From Plantago ovata (lineage: Eukaryota; Streptophyta; Magnoliopsida; Lamiales; Plantaginaceae), in assembly GCA_028274465.1 (NCBI GenBank), contig CM051456.1:91126753-91190752 (forward strand): 64,000 nt of DNA, given 5' to 3'. The position numbers and the translations under genes were made by a program. This document shows positions 30,413-43,600 of this stretch, one piece after another. Each line of letters opens with the position of its first letter. Positions within the stretch are counted from its first letter, which is position 1. The notes under the pieces are model-generated. The model had not been told where the DNA came from. It saw nothing but the letters and a program-made list of their open reading frames with translations, and did no database searches.

Positions 30413-30574
30413 TGTTAGAACATAGGAGTTACATAGGACAATGTAGAGATAGGAATGTATTAGGAATGTATTACGAATGTATATCTGTCCTAGAATATAG
30501 CCTAGAATAGTGGATTTCGTTGTATATATATATCCTTGGTGATTAATGAGAAGGCATCGATTCACATTCTTACA
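30413..30574 (+). repeat. 3' LTR of the intronic Copia element
   Basis: 162 bp, matching 25338-25499 with about one difference. It ends TTACA next to the second ACCTC target copy, which overlaps the end of TBCD exon 6. Confidence 0.95.
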
Positions 30575-31905
30575 ACCTCGCCAGGAGTAAAGAGCTCCAG
30601 TAGAGATGATAGGACTTCATCTGAAAGAGAATAAGTTAAACGTGCAGTAACACGCCCAATGCCTTTTGCAGCAGACCACAGCACAACAGTGTCCTGCATG
30701 AATCAATGATGTATAAATGACATTAAGAAGACAACCGGAAAAATGCTAGCCCACAAAAACAAATCTGATTTAAATTCAAGAATCACATTTGATGCCCCAA
30801 AAGGGGTAATTGCATAAAAATGTGATTTCACATATAAATTGAAAGCAGCAAATTGCTGAAAGTCATGTTTATCATGCTTTTAGGTAGAATACTAAATCTT
30901 AGCAACCCAATATTAAACAGTGTGGTCTGTTGACATACCGTGTCTCTCAATCCCGACTGTAACAATTCAATTATGTCTTCTATTATCTCAGGAACATCCA
31001 TATCTTCCTCTTCAAGATAGTTTGTATCTTCAGGGCCATCGCAAGAATCCATCTTCAATAAATGATTTTGTTGATCACCATTATTGGTTGCATGTGAAGA
31101 CATGTTAACTCCTAGAGTGCTGCTTCTACTCTAAAGGGAATGAACAAAGTTAATGGTAATATTTAATACTTCGGCAACCAAAATGCTTCTACATAGGAAC
31201 TGGACATTACATTTAAAGTTTTTAGAAAGCGACCCTCCCACTTGTATTATGTGTTCAAGTGCATGTCTGTGTGGTGGGTACAGGACTACGAAGCATCTCT
31301 CATGCAAAAGTTTTCTTTTATTCCCTCCTAACAGAGAAATAGATAAATTTAAGTCTATTAATCTCTCTGTCACAGCTACACACCATCTGGACCCAAAAAA
31401 TGCTTACTGAAGAAACCTCTGTCCGATCAATTAAGTAATAATTGACATATTAGTCACTACTGAAAAGCACGAAATTAGAAGTGCAGGGCCAACTTATCTC
31501 ACCACATAATGCCACGTTACGGAACGATGAGGCAGGCAAGTAGTCCCAATCCGTTGTGTCAGTTTTACCAGATACTTTCGGAGTAAAGGACTCCGGGTAG
31601 CCATGTGAGTCTTCATTAAAATTGAGATGTCACTCCATATAACTGGTACCACATTTAGCAAAACTGATGTGCTGCCTGTCTACAATTTGAAGAATTAAAA
31701 AGAACAAAAATAAAATAAGCCACTCAATTAACAGGATAGTTGGTAAATGCTCATAAAGTAGAAAACAGTTAACCAAGGAATTAAAATAAGTCAAAGAGGA
31801 TACTTGCACCGAAGGCCGAATTTTATGTGACAAGAATAAAATGAGAACTAGAAACATTGTAATTCTTAGAGTACAAAGAAACCAAATCATTCTTGGTGAC
31901 TTTAA

Positions 31906-32689
31906 TGTTACTAAAAATGAGAAAATTTACCTCTAAGGCTAAGCAGCGGAAGTTTAAAAATTTTAATCTCACTAAAACTGATATGACTATACTGTTTATT
32001 AACTGGGAGAAATCACTTACGTGTCCTCCAGTAGATAAGCAAATTGACCGGGTAGTTGTTCCTCAATCTCCAAACAAAGCCTTGCAATATCCTCGTCCGG
32101 CTGGTTGATTTCTTTTTCATCAGAGATGAAATCTTCGTCAATAAAATCTCCAAGATGGCTCATCAACAGGTTGATTAATTCCTGTATCCACGGGCAATGT
32201 TTCCACAAGAACACTAGGAGGTTCTTTTGTGTTTTGAGCTACTGAGAAAATTTGTTGGAATTGAATAGAAGACTAACTTTCTTTCTTTCTGATTTAGTCA
32301 GTAAGTTGGTTCAGAAGAAAATCACGTAAGATTTTACCAAGTAAATCTTACTGACTAAGAGACTTCTCAAGTCAACAACTAACTAATTAAGAGATAATAA
32401 TAAAATTACTAAAAGAAAGAATTAAAGGAAAAGAAGAAAAAATAAATAAATAAAAAGAAATAAAACAAAAAAGAGAAACATGGGCGCTGCCCCCTCTCTT
32501 CACGCCCAGCAGCTGGGTCAAAACTTTGACCTAGCTGCCTGGTTCTGTTTTATTTATTTTAATTCCCCTGTTTCCTTTATTTGGACCTCATTCTAAATCT
32601 CGCCCAAATGCACAAGTCTTCAATTAATTAATTAAATCCAATTTAAATCAATTAATTATATTTCTAAAATATATTCCATATACATATAT

Positions 32690-32769
<80 letters not shown>

Positions 32770-33855
32770 AATAAATTATTATTAATCTAATTAATAATAA
32801 TTCCATTATATTTATATATAGTAATTCAACATTAATCTAATTAATATTTAATCCTATATACATAGCTCGTTTGTAGAAACACCACCTTGAAGTGTGACCC
32901 ATAGGGCCTTGCATATTAAGCAACAATCCAATTAAGTTCATAATAAATTCCTAGACAATTTATCATACAATATTAATATGCAAGGAACGTTTGTGAGGAA
33001 AACAAACCACCTGTAGCGTAAGGTACTTTGATGATACGGTCCCTTCATTCACGAATACTCGAATGAGTCTAGAATATGGTTATGTGTCTATTCTAATAAC
33101 TTCATTCATTGTCTCTCAATCTTATTAGTCGATCTATGAATTATGTCCAAACACCATTTTGACATATTCACATACGGTGGCCACCGGTTTTGTGATCGCA
33201 CTAAATATGAGGAGTATTCTCTCCTTGTATCTATTACGGAGGAATGAATCCTATCTTGGCCCAATCACTCACACCATATGTTTTCTAATGTACCCAACGC
33301 ATGCCGTATCTACCCTACTTTAAGAGTGCAAGCGTTGCGCATGGTCAAAGTACATTATTCCACATATGATGTAGTATTGGCCTCAAGTCTAAGGACTACT
33401 AACATCACCCTACACACCGATACTACCATAGACACTTAAATAGCTTTACCAAATGGTTTCTCGGTTGGGTATGCCAACACTCTCCAAAGTGTCCATATGT
33501 TCATCATGAATAACCAAGTTCCTTCGTAGCAGTGAGACCTGCTACATCCTCGAAGGATCTAATGCAACATATGCTAGCTTCAATCGCATCATTGATATCC
33601 CGTATCTCAATGACCTTCAGCTAGTGGCTTATTTTAGGACTTAATTATTGACACACAAGCTCCCACTAACTTGGTGATTACCTTAAGTCCTTGGGAACAT
33701 TTTATCGAATAATTCAAACAACCAAATAATGTATTCATAAAAATGTAATGCCAATTGTATTTAATAATGTATAAATAAATAAATAACAATAACTGAATGT
33801 GATCAAGTACATATCGTCCCTATCGTAGGTTGTCTCTAGGACATATATACTTTCA
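31906..33855 (-). repeat. Solo LTR (Copia, long-LTR family) in TBCD intron 3
   Basis: 1,950 bp starting TGTTACTAA and ending ATACTTTCA on the plus strand, with a perfect 5-bp target duplication TTTAA at 31901-31905 and 33856-33860. Its layout parallels the 2.1 kb LTRs at 6358-8447 and 41636-43715 (shared GTCCTAGAGACA-type terminus, GCAGCGGAA block near the other end, similar middle), but it is clearly more diverged, so it is a sister family. It has the same orientation as TBCD. It contains a (TA)n run (about 32680-32760) and an acidic reading segment with a downstream GTAAGTG (about 32020-32200, minus strand). Only one LTR remains, the usual result of LTR-LTR recombination. Confidence 0.9.
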
Positions 33856-33860
33856 TTTAA

Positions 33861-34860
33861 TTTAACTGAAGCCAAACTTCTTTTTCTACCTATGACTGGG
33901 ATGATCAAGCTCAATTTAGAATAAACAGTTAGTAAAATAATGCACAATCATGTAATGACAGGTTCAGTTTCCATAACTAAAAACCATGGAGGGGGCTCCA
34001 TTCACTAGGATTGTTTGTCCACGTATCAACTGTATTAGCTGTTTTACAGTGTTATTGTTCTTTCAAGTATCTGAAACCCAATACTGCACCGACTGGAAAA
34101 CTTACTATCCTTTGACCAAGCAATTTCTCATCAATAGATCACAGAGATAAATATACAGTGGTCCTATGAAAAACCCAGTTCTTGAAAAAACTCGAGAATA
34201 ATCTCTAAATTTGCCAACATATCTATTTCACCAAGTATTTTAATACCATGTTGAGTTAGCAAATTAGCGACCACACACTCCACTAGTAATGTCATGGACC
34301 TTCCATAAAAGATTTAACCCTCCCTCCGTGCTCTACTTCACAAACACACACACACAGAGTACTTTATGTTCCCAGTTATAGACTAATAGTTTGCTCTTAC
34401 TGATCCTCCGTTCTATCAGATTCACATCAAATAATAACCAAAAATGTGGCAAAGTTCCAGAAAGGCATTGGATCTAAAATTTTGGGGGTAATCAGATTTT
34501 AAAATTAACTATTTGAACCGCAACCTGTCTCCTCAACGGATTGACAAATTAAACTTACATAACCTCAATCTGATGTTGCTAATAGACAGGTAGAACAAAA
34601 GTATAACCGGCCTTGCAGGGTGAAGGAAGAGGAATGTTGCACTTGCAAATGATATGGATCAAATAAAAGAAAGAAAAACAAATTTGAGATGCAGTCATTA
34701 GAGACCCTGTCAAGCCAACCCAACAAATATATTTGCATGCCTAAGATGTAAACAAACGTAGCTACTATTATTAAGGCATCCACAGTCAATGACATTTAAC
34801 AGATGCAAAGGTCCATAACATGTTTATAAATGAAATTATTACAGCTAATTGAAAGTTGAC
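33861..34860. other. TBCD intron 3, remainder
   Basis: About 1 kb of AT-rich intron between the solo LTR and exon 3. A short CA repeat occurs near 34345. Nothing else is supported. Confidence 0.7.
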
Positions 34861-37014
34861 CTTAAAAATGGCAGCCAGAGCTTCCACCACCCCTAGCAAT
34901 CGGAAGTGGTCCATAACATTGTCTTCTATGGAAGAGAGAGTATCATGTGCCCACTCAATAAAGCTGGAAGATCACGCAACAAAGAAAGAAAATAAGTTCA
35001 AAACTCAGAATGACAGCAAATTGCCAACTAACTATATAGATAGCAGGGTGTCTCTTGGTCGGTCATTAAAGATAGTGACACTTATATGTATCATATAATA
35101 TAGTTCAATAACACATGCTGGCTGGTAAAGGGATACGATTTCTTCACATTTCCTCCTAAAATAAGAAACTTCAAATTTTCAGATAGGCCGTGAATAAATT
35201 AACAAAATGATTTTTTTATTGTTTTTCTACCTTCAGATTGAAGAGTACATAGGAGCTTCTAAATCGTACAGTAACACTTAAGAAACATAAATCTAAATTC
35301 CAATCACCATTCTCCAACTAAGCAAAGTAGAAACAACATATACAGGTTTCATTTTTCAGAAATTTGAACCAGCGTGAATTAATTATTAGGTATCCTCTAA
35401 TTTATATCCCATTGGAGACATATCGTTCGCCAGAGGAATTAATTGAAAGTATCAATGATCAAAATACCAAGTTTGAAGTTTAGCATTACTGGCACTGAAG
35501 TCAAAAAATGAAAACATATGATTCCTTACCCGGAAATCTCAGGAACTCCATAAATTAGCTTACTTAAGTTTCTTCTTCTTTTTTTTTTTTTAATTAAAAA
35601 CCTAAACATTGATTTTATATTAACATTAATTTGATGAACTTCAAACAGATGTATAAACACATTACATGTTTCCCCATGAAATGGACTACAAACCTAACCT
35701 GGTGAAAGCCTTCAACATGTCAGGGCGTGTTAACAGCTTAGACAACAACAATCCAGAAATGGTGCGCATAGGTCCTGCACTTGATAGATAATCTTTACAG
35801 AAGTCTACAACCTTCACCACCAATGGAGGAATCTCACTGTTAACATGTTTGCTATGAGCTATGCTTGTATCCACGGAGGATATATCAAACGGAATCAATA
35901 CTAGGATTGAGAGCCACAGAAGTATGACGGACTTTGTTTCCATCTCCCCAGTACTTTCTTGCCTTAGTGATGTTCCAGCACCAGTGTTATGAAATTTCTC
36001 CAGAAGAGCTACAGCAAGTTCTAAATCAGAAATCTGATGAGGGAAGAACTTGATAACAGACTTGTATCCACACACGGTAACAAGGGAATAAATCAAAATG
36101 CATATGGGCTTAATGACTTCAAGAATTTCGTCAGAGGCAGCTCCGAGTTCTGTGGTTCTTGAACGGACAATAGACATCAAAGGTGAAAGTATACTCTCGA
36201 GATAAGGCTCTATCAGTTGACCTTGCTCCTGATACTTGTCCATCTGTGAGTCAGCAGTTCAAGATTCAATGAAGCTTTCTAGATGCAAAATTGCATGCAA
36301 TGGACAATTATTTCATAAAAGACATGGGTGAGAGGAGGTTAAAAACAAGAGGCACGGCTGAATTCTCAATAGCCAATAAGACCATGTCGGAGTATTAACG
36401 GGGTAAAAACAACCACTTTTGCAGCTGAAACCCAATATAAGACTCTTTAGGCCAACTAAGATTAATGGATGTCAAAGAGTAACAACATATGCATTAGAGG
36501 TTGTGTAATCTACTACTGATTTCACACAAGCACTTGTACAGCAAAGAACATTACACACTCGATCACCTTTGACGCAATGTGAATTGAATATGACATGTAA
36601 ACTAACAAGTCATCGAAGCCCAATATCTATGCAATACAAATGAATAAGACCAATATCTCTGTATCTCGAGCTAGTATAAGCCTACTTTTACCGAGCTCTT
36701 CTAAATTACGAACACATAATTCCTAAAGCTCAAACACTCTGAACTGAAAAAATGCAAGGTACAAAAGGCGGAGCACAGTGTACAAATCAAGGCAAGCATG
36801 TAAAGAGAAGGGAAAGAAGGTTATTACAATGGATCGGATCTTGTGAATGACGGTAAGATCGGAGACACGGCGAGCTGAAACGATGTCATCCAGGAGGGAC
36901 TTGACAAGCTTCCATTCCTGGAGGAAGTACCTGCAGAACCAAGTCCTTAGAATCATGCTCATCATCCAGTTCAATTCCTCCTTGTTGTGCACAGGGTTGA
37001 TCCTGGCTGTCCAT

Positions 37015-37719
37015 TTTCAGCAAAGTGAAGAAAAGCTTTTTTTAATTCCAAATTAAAGGAAAGATAGTCCCGTAACGTCAAATTCCAGCCTGCAAAGGGT
37101 TTCGATAGTGTTACTTCCCAACATTAATACATGCTTGTTTATATTCAGAAAATCAAAACTAAAAAAAGCATCTGAATGTATAGCATTATTTATACAGAGG
37201 CTACGAATATAAGCTGTGAACTTCACGAAGATAGTCAGATAGAGAGTTAGCACACATATGTAACATATCTTCTTCGGAGTTAAGTTCTGCAATCAAGCTA
37301 AAGAGGTTGAAAACTTGTATTATACATGAGCTGAAATTACACAGATCACTTAGGTCTAAAATGAATCCACATTACACTGCCGTGTATTCGTTAATTGATT
37401 GAGAATGGTAAACACACATTTCTGGTTCAATTGCTGTGTAAATTACAAGAGAAGCATCAATGATTTCACCTTTGATCATCAGGTTGCAACAAAATAAGTA
37501 AATAACTGCTCAAAATCCATACAATTATTACTATTATTATCACCAAAATCAATAGCAACACAATAATTACACCAAATCAAACATGAAACGTCATTCATTC
37601 TATAGAGCAAAACAGAAGCAGCTCATTCGAAATGAAATGGAAATGCATAAAATGCAAAGGATGAAAAGGATGTTGGTGATTTTAGTGTCATCAATTCATT
37701 TTAGTAGTAATGTGATTTG
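37015..37719. other. TBCD upstream region
   Basis: AT-rich sequence immediately 5' of the TBCD start, expected to hold its promoter and 5' untranslated region. No clear TATA box or conserved element can be named with confidence. Confidence 0.5.
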
Positions 37720-38110
37720 CTAGAGACTGATGCGATCTCTCGTTGAGGCTCGGAACAAGTTCGGGTAGTGCGGAGTGCACGCTTGTTGAGCTAACGAGTT
37801 ATCGGCCACGAATACGAAGCAGGGGTCAAGGCGCCCCCTTGCGGGGTCGAGGGGCAGAGCCGCTCGCGGGGTTGCAAGGGGCAGAGCCCCTGGCTGGGGT
37901 CCAAGGGGCAGCGCCCCGACCTTTTTTGACATATGCACCCCTTCGTGAACAAACATGTTTGTTCGGATATATGCACCCCTTCATGAACAAACAGGTTTGT
38001 TCTGAACAGATGCGCCCCTTCCCTCTTCGTTCTGTACTTCTATATATTGAAGTAATCAGTCTCCTGAACAGATACAAAAACTATTACATCCTCTCTACTT
38101 TCTGATCCAA
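37720..38110 (+). repeat. LTR-like fragment with GGGGC/GCCCC hairpins and GAACAAAC palindromes
   Basis: A tract with repeated AAGGGGCAGaGCCCCt hairpins (37840-37920), then two or three repeats of about 40 bp built on the palindrome GAACAAACATGTTTGTTC (37948-37965 and a near copy after it), then a TATA-like CTATATATTG (38040). This order of GC hairpins, palindromes and TATA resembles promoter-bearing LTR or TRIM sequence. No TG...CA ends with a target duplication were found, so the boundaries are not set. Open frames here come from base composition. Confidence 0.4.
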
Positions 38111-38864
38111 ATTCATATTGCCTGAATTAGATTGCCTTCTTGGATTATCCCGGCAAGGGCAAGGAATTCGTGAAACCCAGGCACCAAGTTAGGTTCGAAT
38201 TATCTTGTTTGGAAAGTGACTACACGATCCATTGAAGTTTTCCAAGATTATCACAACCCTCATATATTACTAACAAAGGAATGTTACGACTTACAATGGG
38301 ATGAATAAGTAAATACTTGGAGCTAGAAGAATCAATCAAACAAGCTCGGACAGAAGACCAAAACTGACCTATTATTGGCTCAGTTGAATTTGGTCACCGG
38401 CGGTGGTGATTGTTTAGCCCGGGAAGGTGGTAATTCAACTCAATCTATCTCGCTCTTCAAACAAATTGTTCGTTGATACAAACGCCTGCTGATTCTTCAT
38501 CAAACTACTAGAGCTGGAGGAGCTAGTGAGTGGTGGCAGGTGGGCCGATACTCAAAAGAGTTAATAATAATGGGCTTTACTGTGATAGAACCCCTAACAG
38601 TGGGCCTATTAATTATTGGGCCAGTTCGTTGTATACTGTTCAAGGAATTGCGGTTGGGCAGACCGGCCTGATATTTGCTCCAAATGAGCATTTTTTTAAC
38701 AAAACTCATAAATCAACGGGTAAAAATTTACCACCACAATGCGGCACATGACATGAACCCCTCGTCCAAAAGCCACCACCCATGAACTCTGAAAAAATAA
38801 TAAAACAAGGCGTTGTGTAATTTCACACCCAATCTTTAGTATGAATTTCATAGCCATCATTTTC
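38111..38864. other. Intergenic, unidentified
   Basis: No recognisable gene. May include leader-like sequence of the preceding LTR-like fragment. It ends at the TAGAG target duplication (38865-38869) of the large SIRE-like element. Confidence 0.5.
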
Positions 38865-38869
38865 TAGAG

Positions 38870-40446
38870 TGTTGGTCCCTTTAAACAATAAAAAAAGACT
38901 AGAGGGGGGTGAATAGTCCATTCAAACTTTCGTCGTTTAAAACTTTCTCAGCAAGTGCTTATTACTTTTCATTTCAGTAATGAGTTTGCTGATACTTAAC
39001 TTTCTCAGCAAGCGCAAGTTACTTCATAGTAACTAGGTTTGCTTATACTTAAAATCAGAGAGCGGAAGTCTTTGATACAATAAGTGCTCTTTCAGTAAAT
39101 GAAGGTTTCAGCAAGTGATGTGAGTGACTGTGTACAGATAGATATGATTTGCTGAAAATTAAGTACAGTAAGTAAATCACACAAACACTTTTATAGTGGT
39201 ATCTGAGAGTGGCGTAATCTCTCAACTAATCCACTTTGTCCTTTCTAGGACTGAATCCACTAAGATAAGATTGAGGTTCCTTACAACACCTATCTAGAGC
39301 GATTCAAACAGAAACCAAAGCACACTTGCTTCGTCTCCAACCTAATCTAGAGAATGCAACCTTGTTCTCCATCAAACTTGGTACTTTTAATCAGCAAAAC
39401 TATGCTCGATTAAGTTCCCCCTGAATATCACGCCTGAAATGGTGTATTTTCAGTTAGAGAGGTTTGGGATGAGATAACTTAATTATAACTTATTCAGTTA
39501 CAACAAGTAATCTAAGAAACAAAACTTTGAATACTTTGCAGTAAACAAGTGTGATTGTTTCTGGTGTCAAGACTTGTTCTTGTTTGAAAGAAAGAAAGAA
39601 CACTTAACTAATTTCTTAGTCGTGTAAGTTCTACTTCTTCACAAGTAGCTTTTTCAAGCTTTAAGTCTTGGAACGGATCAATGGCAGTAGAGAGTATTGA
39701 AGGGTATGTGAGTTTAAGCACAAGTGAGAATATGATCACGTTGTTGACACACTTCAACTCTTTGCCGGATGACCTCTATTTATAGTGAAAATAAGGAGCC
39801 GTTTGAATTTCAAATTCTAAGGCTTTTGTTCCTTAAAATGTCACTATCTTGCTTTTGTACTTTCAGCAGCGTCCTTATTTGTCTTCTAGTCTTCATGTCC
39901 TTCGCGTGCATGCTTTGCATTTAATGCTTATTTGAATAGAATTCAAACAGTAACATTGGAGCGCAAATGCAAGTACTTTCAGCAAGAGGTCACATATGTT
40001 CCATCAGCAAGTGGTCAGTCTCAGTTTCAGCAAGCACAACCTACTCTGTCATTCAGATTTTCACTTATGCAATGCTGTTGCTGAAGTTTCCACTTTCTGA
40101 GCAACATGTGCCTTTGTAGATACCAGTCTTCAGAAATCTTCTAGTCTTCAGTCTTCGAAATCTTCAAGATTCTGAGCGGTTCTAAATGCTTCAATAGTTT
40201 GTTTGTAAAAACAAAGTACATCATCAGCAAATGCTTCAATAGGTTGTATTTCTTTTCAGAAAACAAGATACATCATAAGCTTTAAAACCAACCTATCTAG
40301 CACCTATTCTAAGTCTTCAGCAAACGTTCCTCTTTTACAATGTCCTTAAAATTCTAAATTCCTATGGACCTTAAGAGTACTAGTTACTGGACTTTCCTTA
40401 ATTTAGCATAGTTAATTGCTCATCCAAAATTACAAGATTCCTAACA
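38870..40446 (-). repeat. 3' LTR of the SIRE-like element
   Basis: 1,577 bp, TGTTGGTCCC to TTCCTAACA on the plus strand, next to the purine tract at 40447-40462. CAGCAAG-type short motifs recur throughout, as in its partner. Confidence 0.93.
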
Positions 40447-40699
40447 AATTTCCCCCTTTTTGATGTTAGCAATCCATGGTTAAATTAATTGATACCCTTT
40501 TAGAGGTTTCTGATGTTGAATAAATTAGTTGATTAATGAAAGCATACTTGAATAATTAAACAGTAAACATAAGTAAATTGCATAATCAAAAACCAATAAG
40601 AGTCAAAAGCTTCATTGTTGATAGTTATCTTTCAGAAGTTTACAAGAAGTAGCAAAGATAACTAAACAAAATCAGCAAACAAAACTTTAACAAGAACTA

Positions 40700-43600
40700 T
40701 TACAGAGAGTTAAGCTCTTCCAGAAGATTTTCTCAAAATCTCTCTTACACTCTTCTCAGCAAGTGCAGTAAATTCAACACAGTCCTTTTCGTAGTTTTCC
40801 AGAAGCCTACGGACTTGTAGTTGAAGAATTCTTGCATTTTTGCAGGCAGTATGATGATGCTTTTCAACATTCATTTCCATGTAGTGAGTTACCCACAAAT
40901 TCATGCCCCAATTGCTGGCATGGAGAAGCTGTGTATCTGAAATACTTTTAGGATGAATCTTTCTTAGCCAGAGAAGATCTTCTTCTTGATCCTTAGCAGT
41001 GAGATAGAAATACTCATAAGGAATCAATCCAAGTCTCTTCTTTGTTTTCTTGGTTACTGGGTCAGAGTAATAAGCAATGCCAGGTGGTTTTATCAAATCT
41101 GGTTCTTGTCTATAAGTCTTACCAATGGCAGTTCTTCTTACTGAGACCTCAAGATTCAACCATCTCCCATCAATATTTCTTGGGAGGGATTCTTCCCTTT
41201 GTTTCCTTTTTACCTTGAGTTCAATCCATGTGAACATTTGGTTCAATATGGCTGTAGGAAAGAACTCATTCACCAGCAAGTCTTCCAGCTTTAAGGTCCA
41301 GCAACCATGAACGTTTCTGATCACGTTCTGAGTGGTTTCATCATTGTTGGTCTTTGTATACTCGATGTCGGAGCCAATAGCGATGCTGGCCAACCTCTTT
41401 TCTTCCTGTCTTTGCCTTCTTCTTCTTGACTTAGCATTGTCTTGATCTCTTGCTGAAGAGTCAGACGAGAAATACTTTGAATGGCCAGACGGAGTTAAGG
41501 TTGTTAAAGGTCTAGCTCTTATGGCTTGAGCTATTGTCTGATTGTCATCATCATCATCATCTTCATTCAGATCTTGATGACTTTCAGTATGGCAAAAATC
41601 TTGAGTTTCAGCAGCAGTTTTTCTCTTTTTGGTACTGATAGTGTATATGTCCTAGAGACAGTCCTTACTAAGGGCATGGAGCCCTTATAGAGGGCATATA
41701 TGTACTATTACACAGGTCAACGTAATATAATATATGTTTGTTGCTTTTACTATTGAGTATCGCTTTCATATTTATATTACACCAGGCATGCAGCATGTCA
41801 TATCTCTATTACTGTCTGTATTGATATTAAACATGTCCCCTCGGATAGATGACCGATCACACAGATAGTGGGAGCTATGTGAGTTATCATCTATCCCAAA
41901 CTCTCCCTAGTCGAGGTTCATCTCGAATTTAGGGATCTGAATGAACCAGACGAGACTAGTATGCGTGGAGGTTATACTTGTTGGAGCAAGTGTGAGCCGA
42001 TCCCACGGTCACGGAACGGATTGTTGGACAATCGAGAAACGTTCCCATAACTGCGCATAGTTATTCGAAGAAGGATTATCGAACAATGGAAGTACCCACC
42101 GGACACTCCCATCGATGTATACTCTACACCGAAGTGTCTATGGGAACCGGTAAGTTGTCGAAGTGATGCCAGTCGTCCTTTGTACTTACATGACTTTATC
42201 ATCACATTTGTTGCCCCATATCCTTGGTGGACCCGTCGATGTCAGCTCTGAATAAGCAGTTGACCTAAGACACGATCCAGGATTATGGCTACATACAAAT
42301 GGGGATGATAAGTGATTCTGTGAAGGATTCATCTCTCAAGTGTAGCACAGGAGAGTACTGCTCATAGTCTGCATAGTTTTGTTGGTAAAGTCACTGGCCA
42401 GTGCAAATGATATATTATGATGGTCATAAGTATATCTTAACCAAGCAACTCCCTGAGACGCCCGTGGATGTATTATTGGGATAGACACTTCATCGATCCT
42501 AGATACATTCGAGCAAGTCAGATGAAGGGACGTTACCATCGCCGCGTTGAGCGCAACAGACTTCGCAACGAAAGGGTTAGCTTTGAGAAACCTCTCAAAC
42601 GTCCTCATGTTTTAATATTGCAAATGGAACCGTCTAGGAATTCCATGTTGCCTAGTCTAGGACTTGCTTAATACGATGAGGCCCTATGGGTCACACTATG
42701 TGGTGATTCAGCCTATCAGAATATCCTTGAAGATGGAATCGCAATTAATTTGGAATTAATTGTGAATGATGGATTATAATTGATTTGGAATTAATTATAA
42801 TATTTGATGGCTCAATTAATGATTTGGAATTATTAATTGAATTGGCTAATTAATTGTATTTTATGTAAATACAATTAAAGATTATATTTTGGAAATATAA
42901 TAGAGGTTTGATTTGAAAGGATATGTTAATTTAGAATTAACATATGCACATGGGCAAAATCTACTTGGAGTTTGAATTGCCTTAGAACTATAAGTGGGTC
43001 CCAAAATCGGGACCCACCTATTGTCCCTAGGAGAGCGCGCGCGCGCGCAGGAGCTGGGTAGGGGAAGGAGTTCGACTCCTTCCTCTATTAGAAGTCCAAG
43101 GGATAAGTTAGAATTTCCTGATTGAGTTTTAATTTGATTGGGAATGAATCTAGACTTGATATTGGTTTCCTAGTGCGATAAGAATTAGATTCTTATTCCT
43201 TTACGAAGTCTAATTGCTTATGCTTTAGGCTTCTATTGACTACTATATATAGTAGACTATTAGAGAGCTTTGGATACAGTTTTACACACAGTTATTCTAC
43301 CCAGTTTTCTTAGAGAAAATAAAAGCTCTCCCCTCCTCTATATAGACTCCACGCGTGCGCCACCTCTGCCGGAGGAATCGCCGCCCCGTCTTCTTGGTCA
43401 CACAAAGAATATCCTAGCATTCTTCCGATAGGCTGTTCATCCGTGGATACCAAGGTTGAGGTTCTAGGAGCTGGAAACTAACTCTTATTGTCTTGCAGAT
43501 AATTAGAGTATTGCAGATATCTTCGACTTCGACGAAGGAGAAGATACACAGGATTATTACGAAGACTTGGAAGCTGCTTTGGAAGTAAGGTTAGTCTTCT

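Larger units (their letters stand above)
30577..37014 (-). pseudogene. TBCD: TBCD exons 1-6 (N-terminal half)
   Basis: Exon 1 36828-37014 (Met at 37014; [10 protein letters not shown], then in another frame [19 protein letters not shown]). Exon 2 35699-36243 ([17 protein letters not shown] to RPDMLKAFT). Exon 3 34861-34963 ([15 protein letters not shown] to EALAAIFK). Exon 4 31503-31679 (TGSTSVLLNVVPVIW to HRSVTWHYV). Exon 5 30939-31130 (acidic linker EEEDMDVPEIIEDIIELL to GLRDT). Exon 6 30577-30693 ([20 protein letters not shown] to ELFTPGE). Introns 1, 2, 4 and 5 hold no other features. A downstream Met at 36992 would start the frame that continues into exon 2, giving a shorter and altered N terminus. 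In exon 6 the usual VVRW reads VVLW. Confidence 0.85.

Noticed and set aside
32017-32214. Candidate TBCD exon between exons 3 and 4
   Set aside because: Lies inside the solo LTR with TTTAA duplications and has no similarity to TBCD.
37720-38105. Proline/Arg-rich frames in the GC hairpin tract
   Set aside because: Composition-driven and overlapping on both strands; the tract is better read as LTR-like non-coding sequence.
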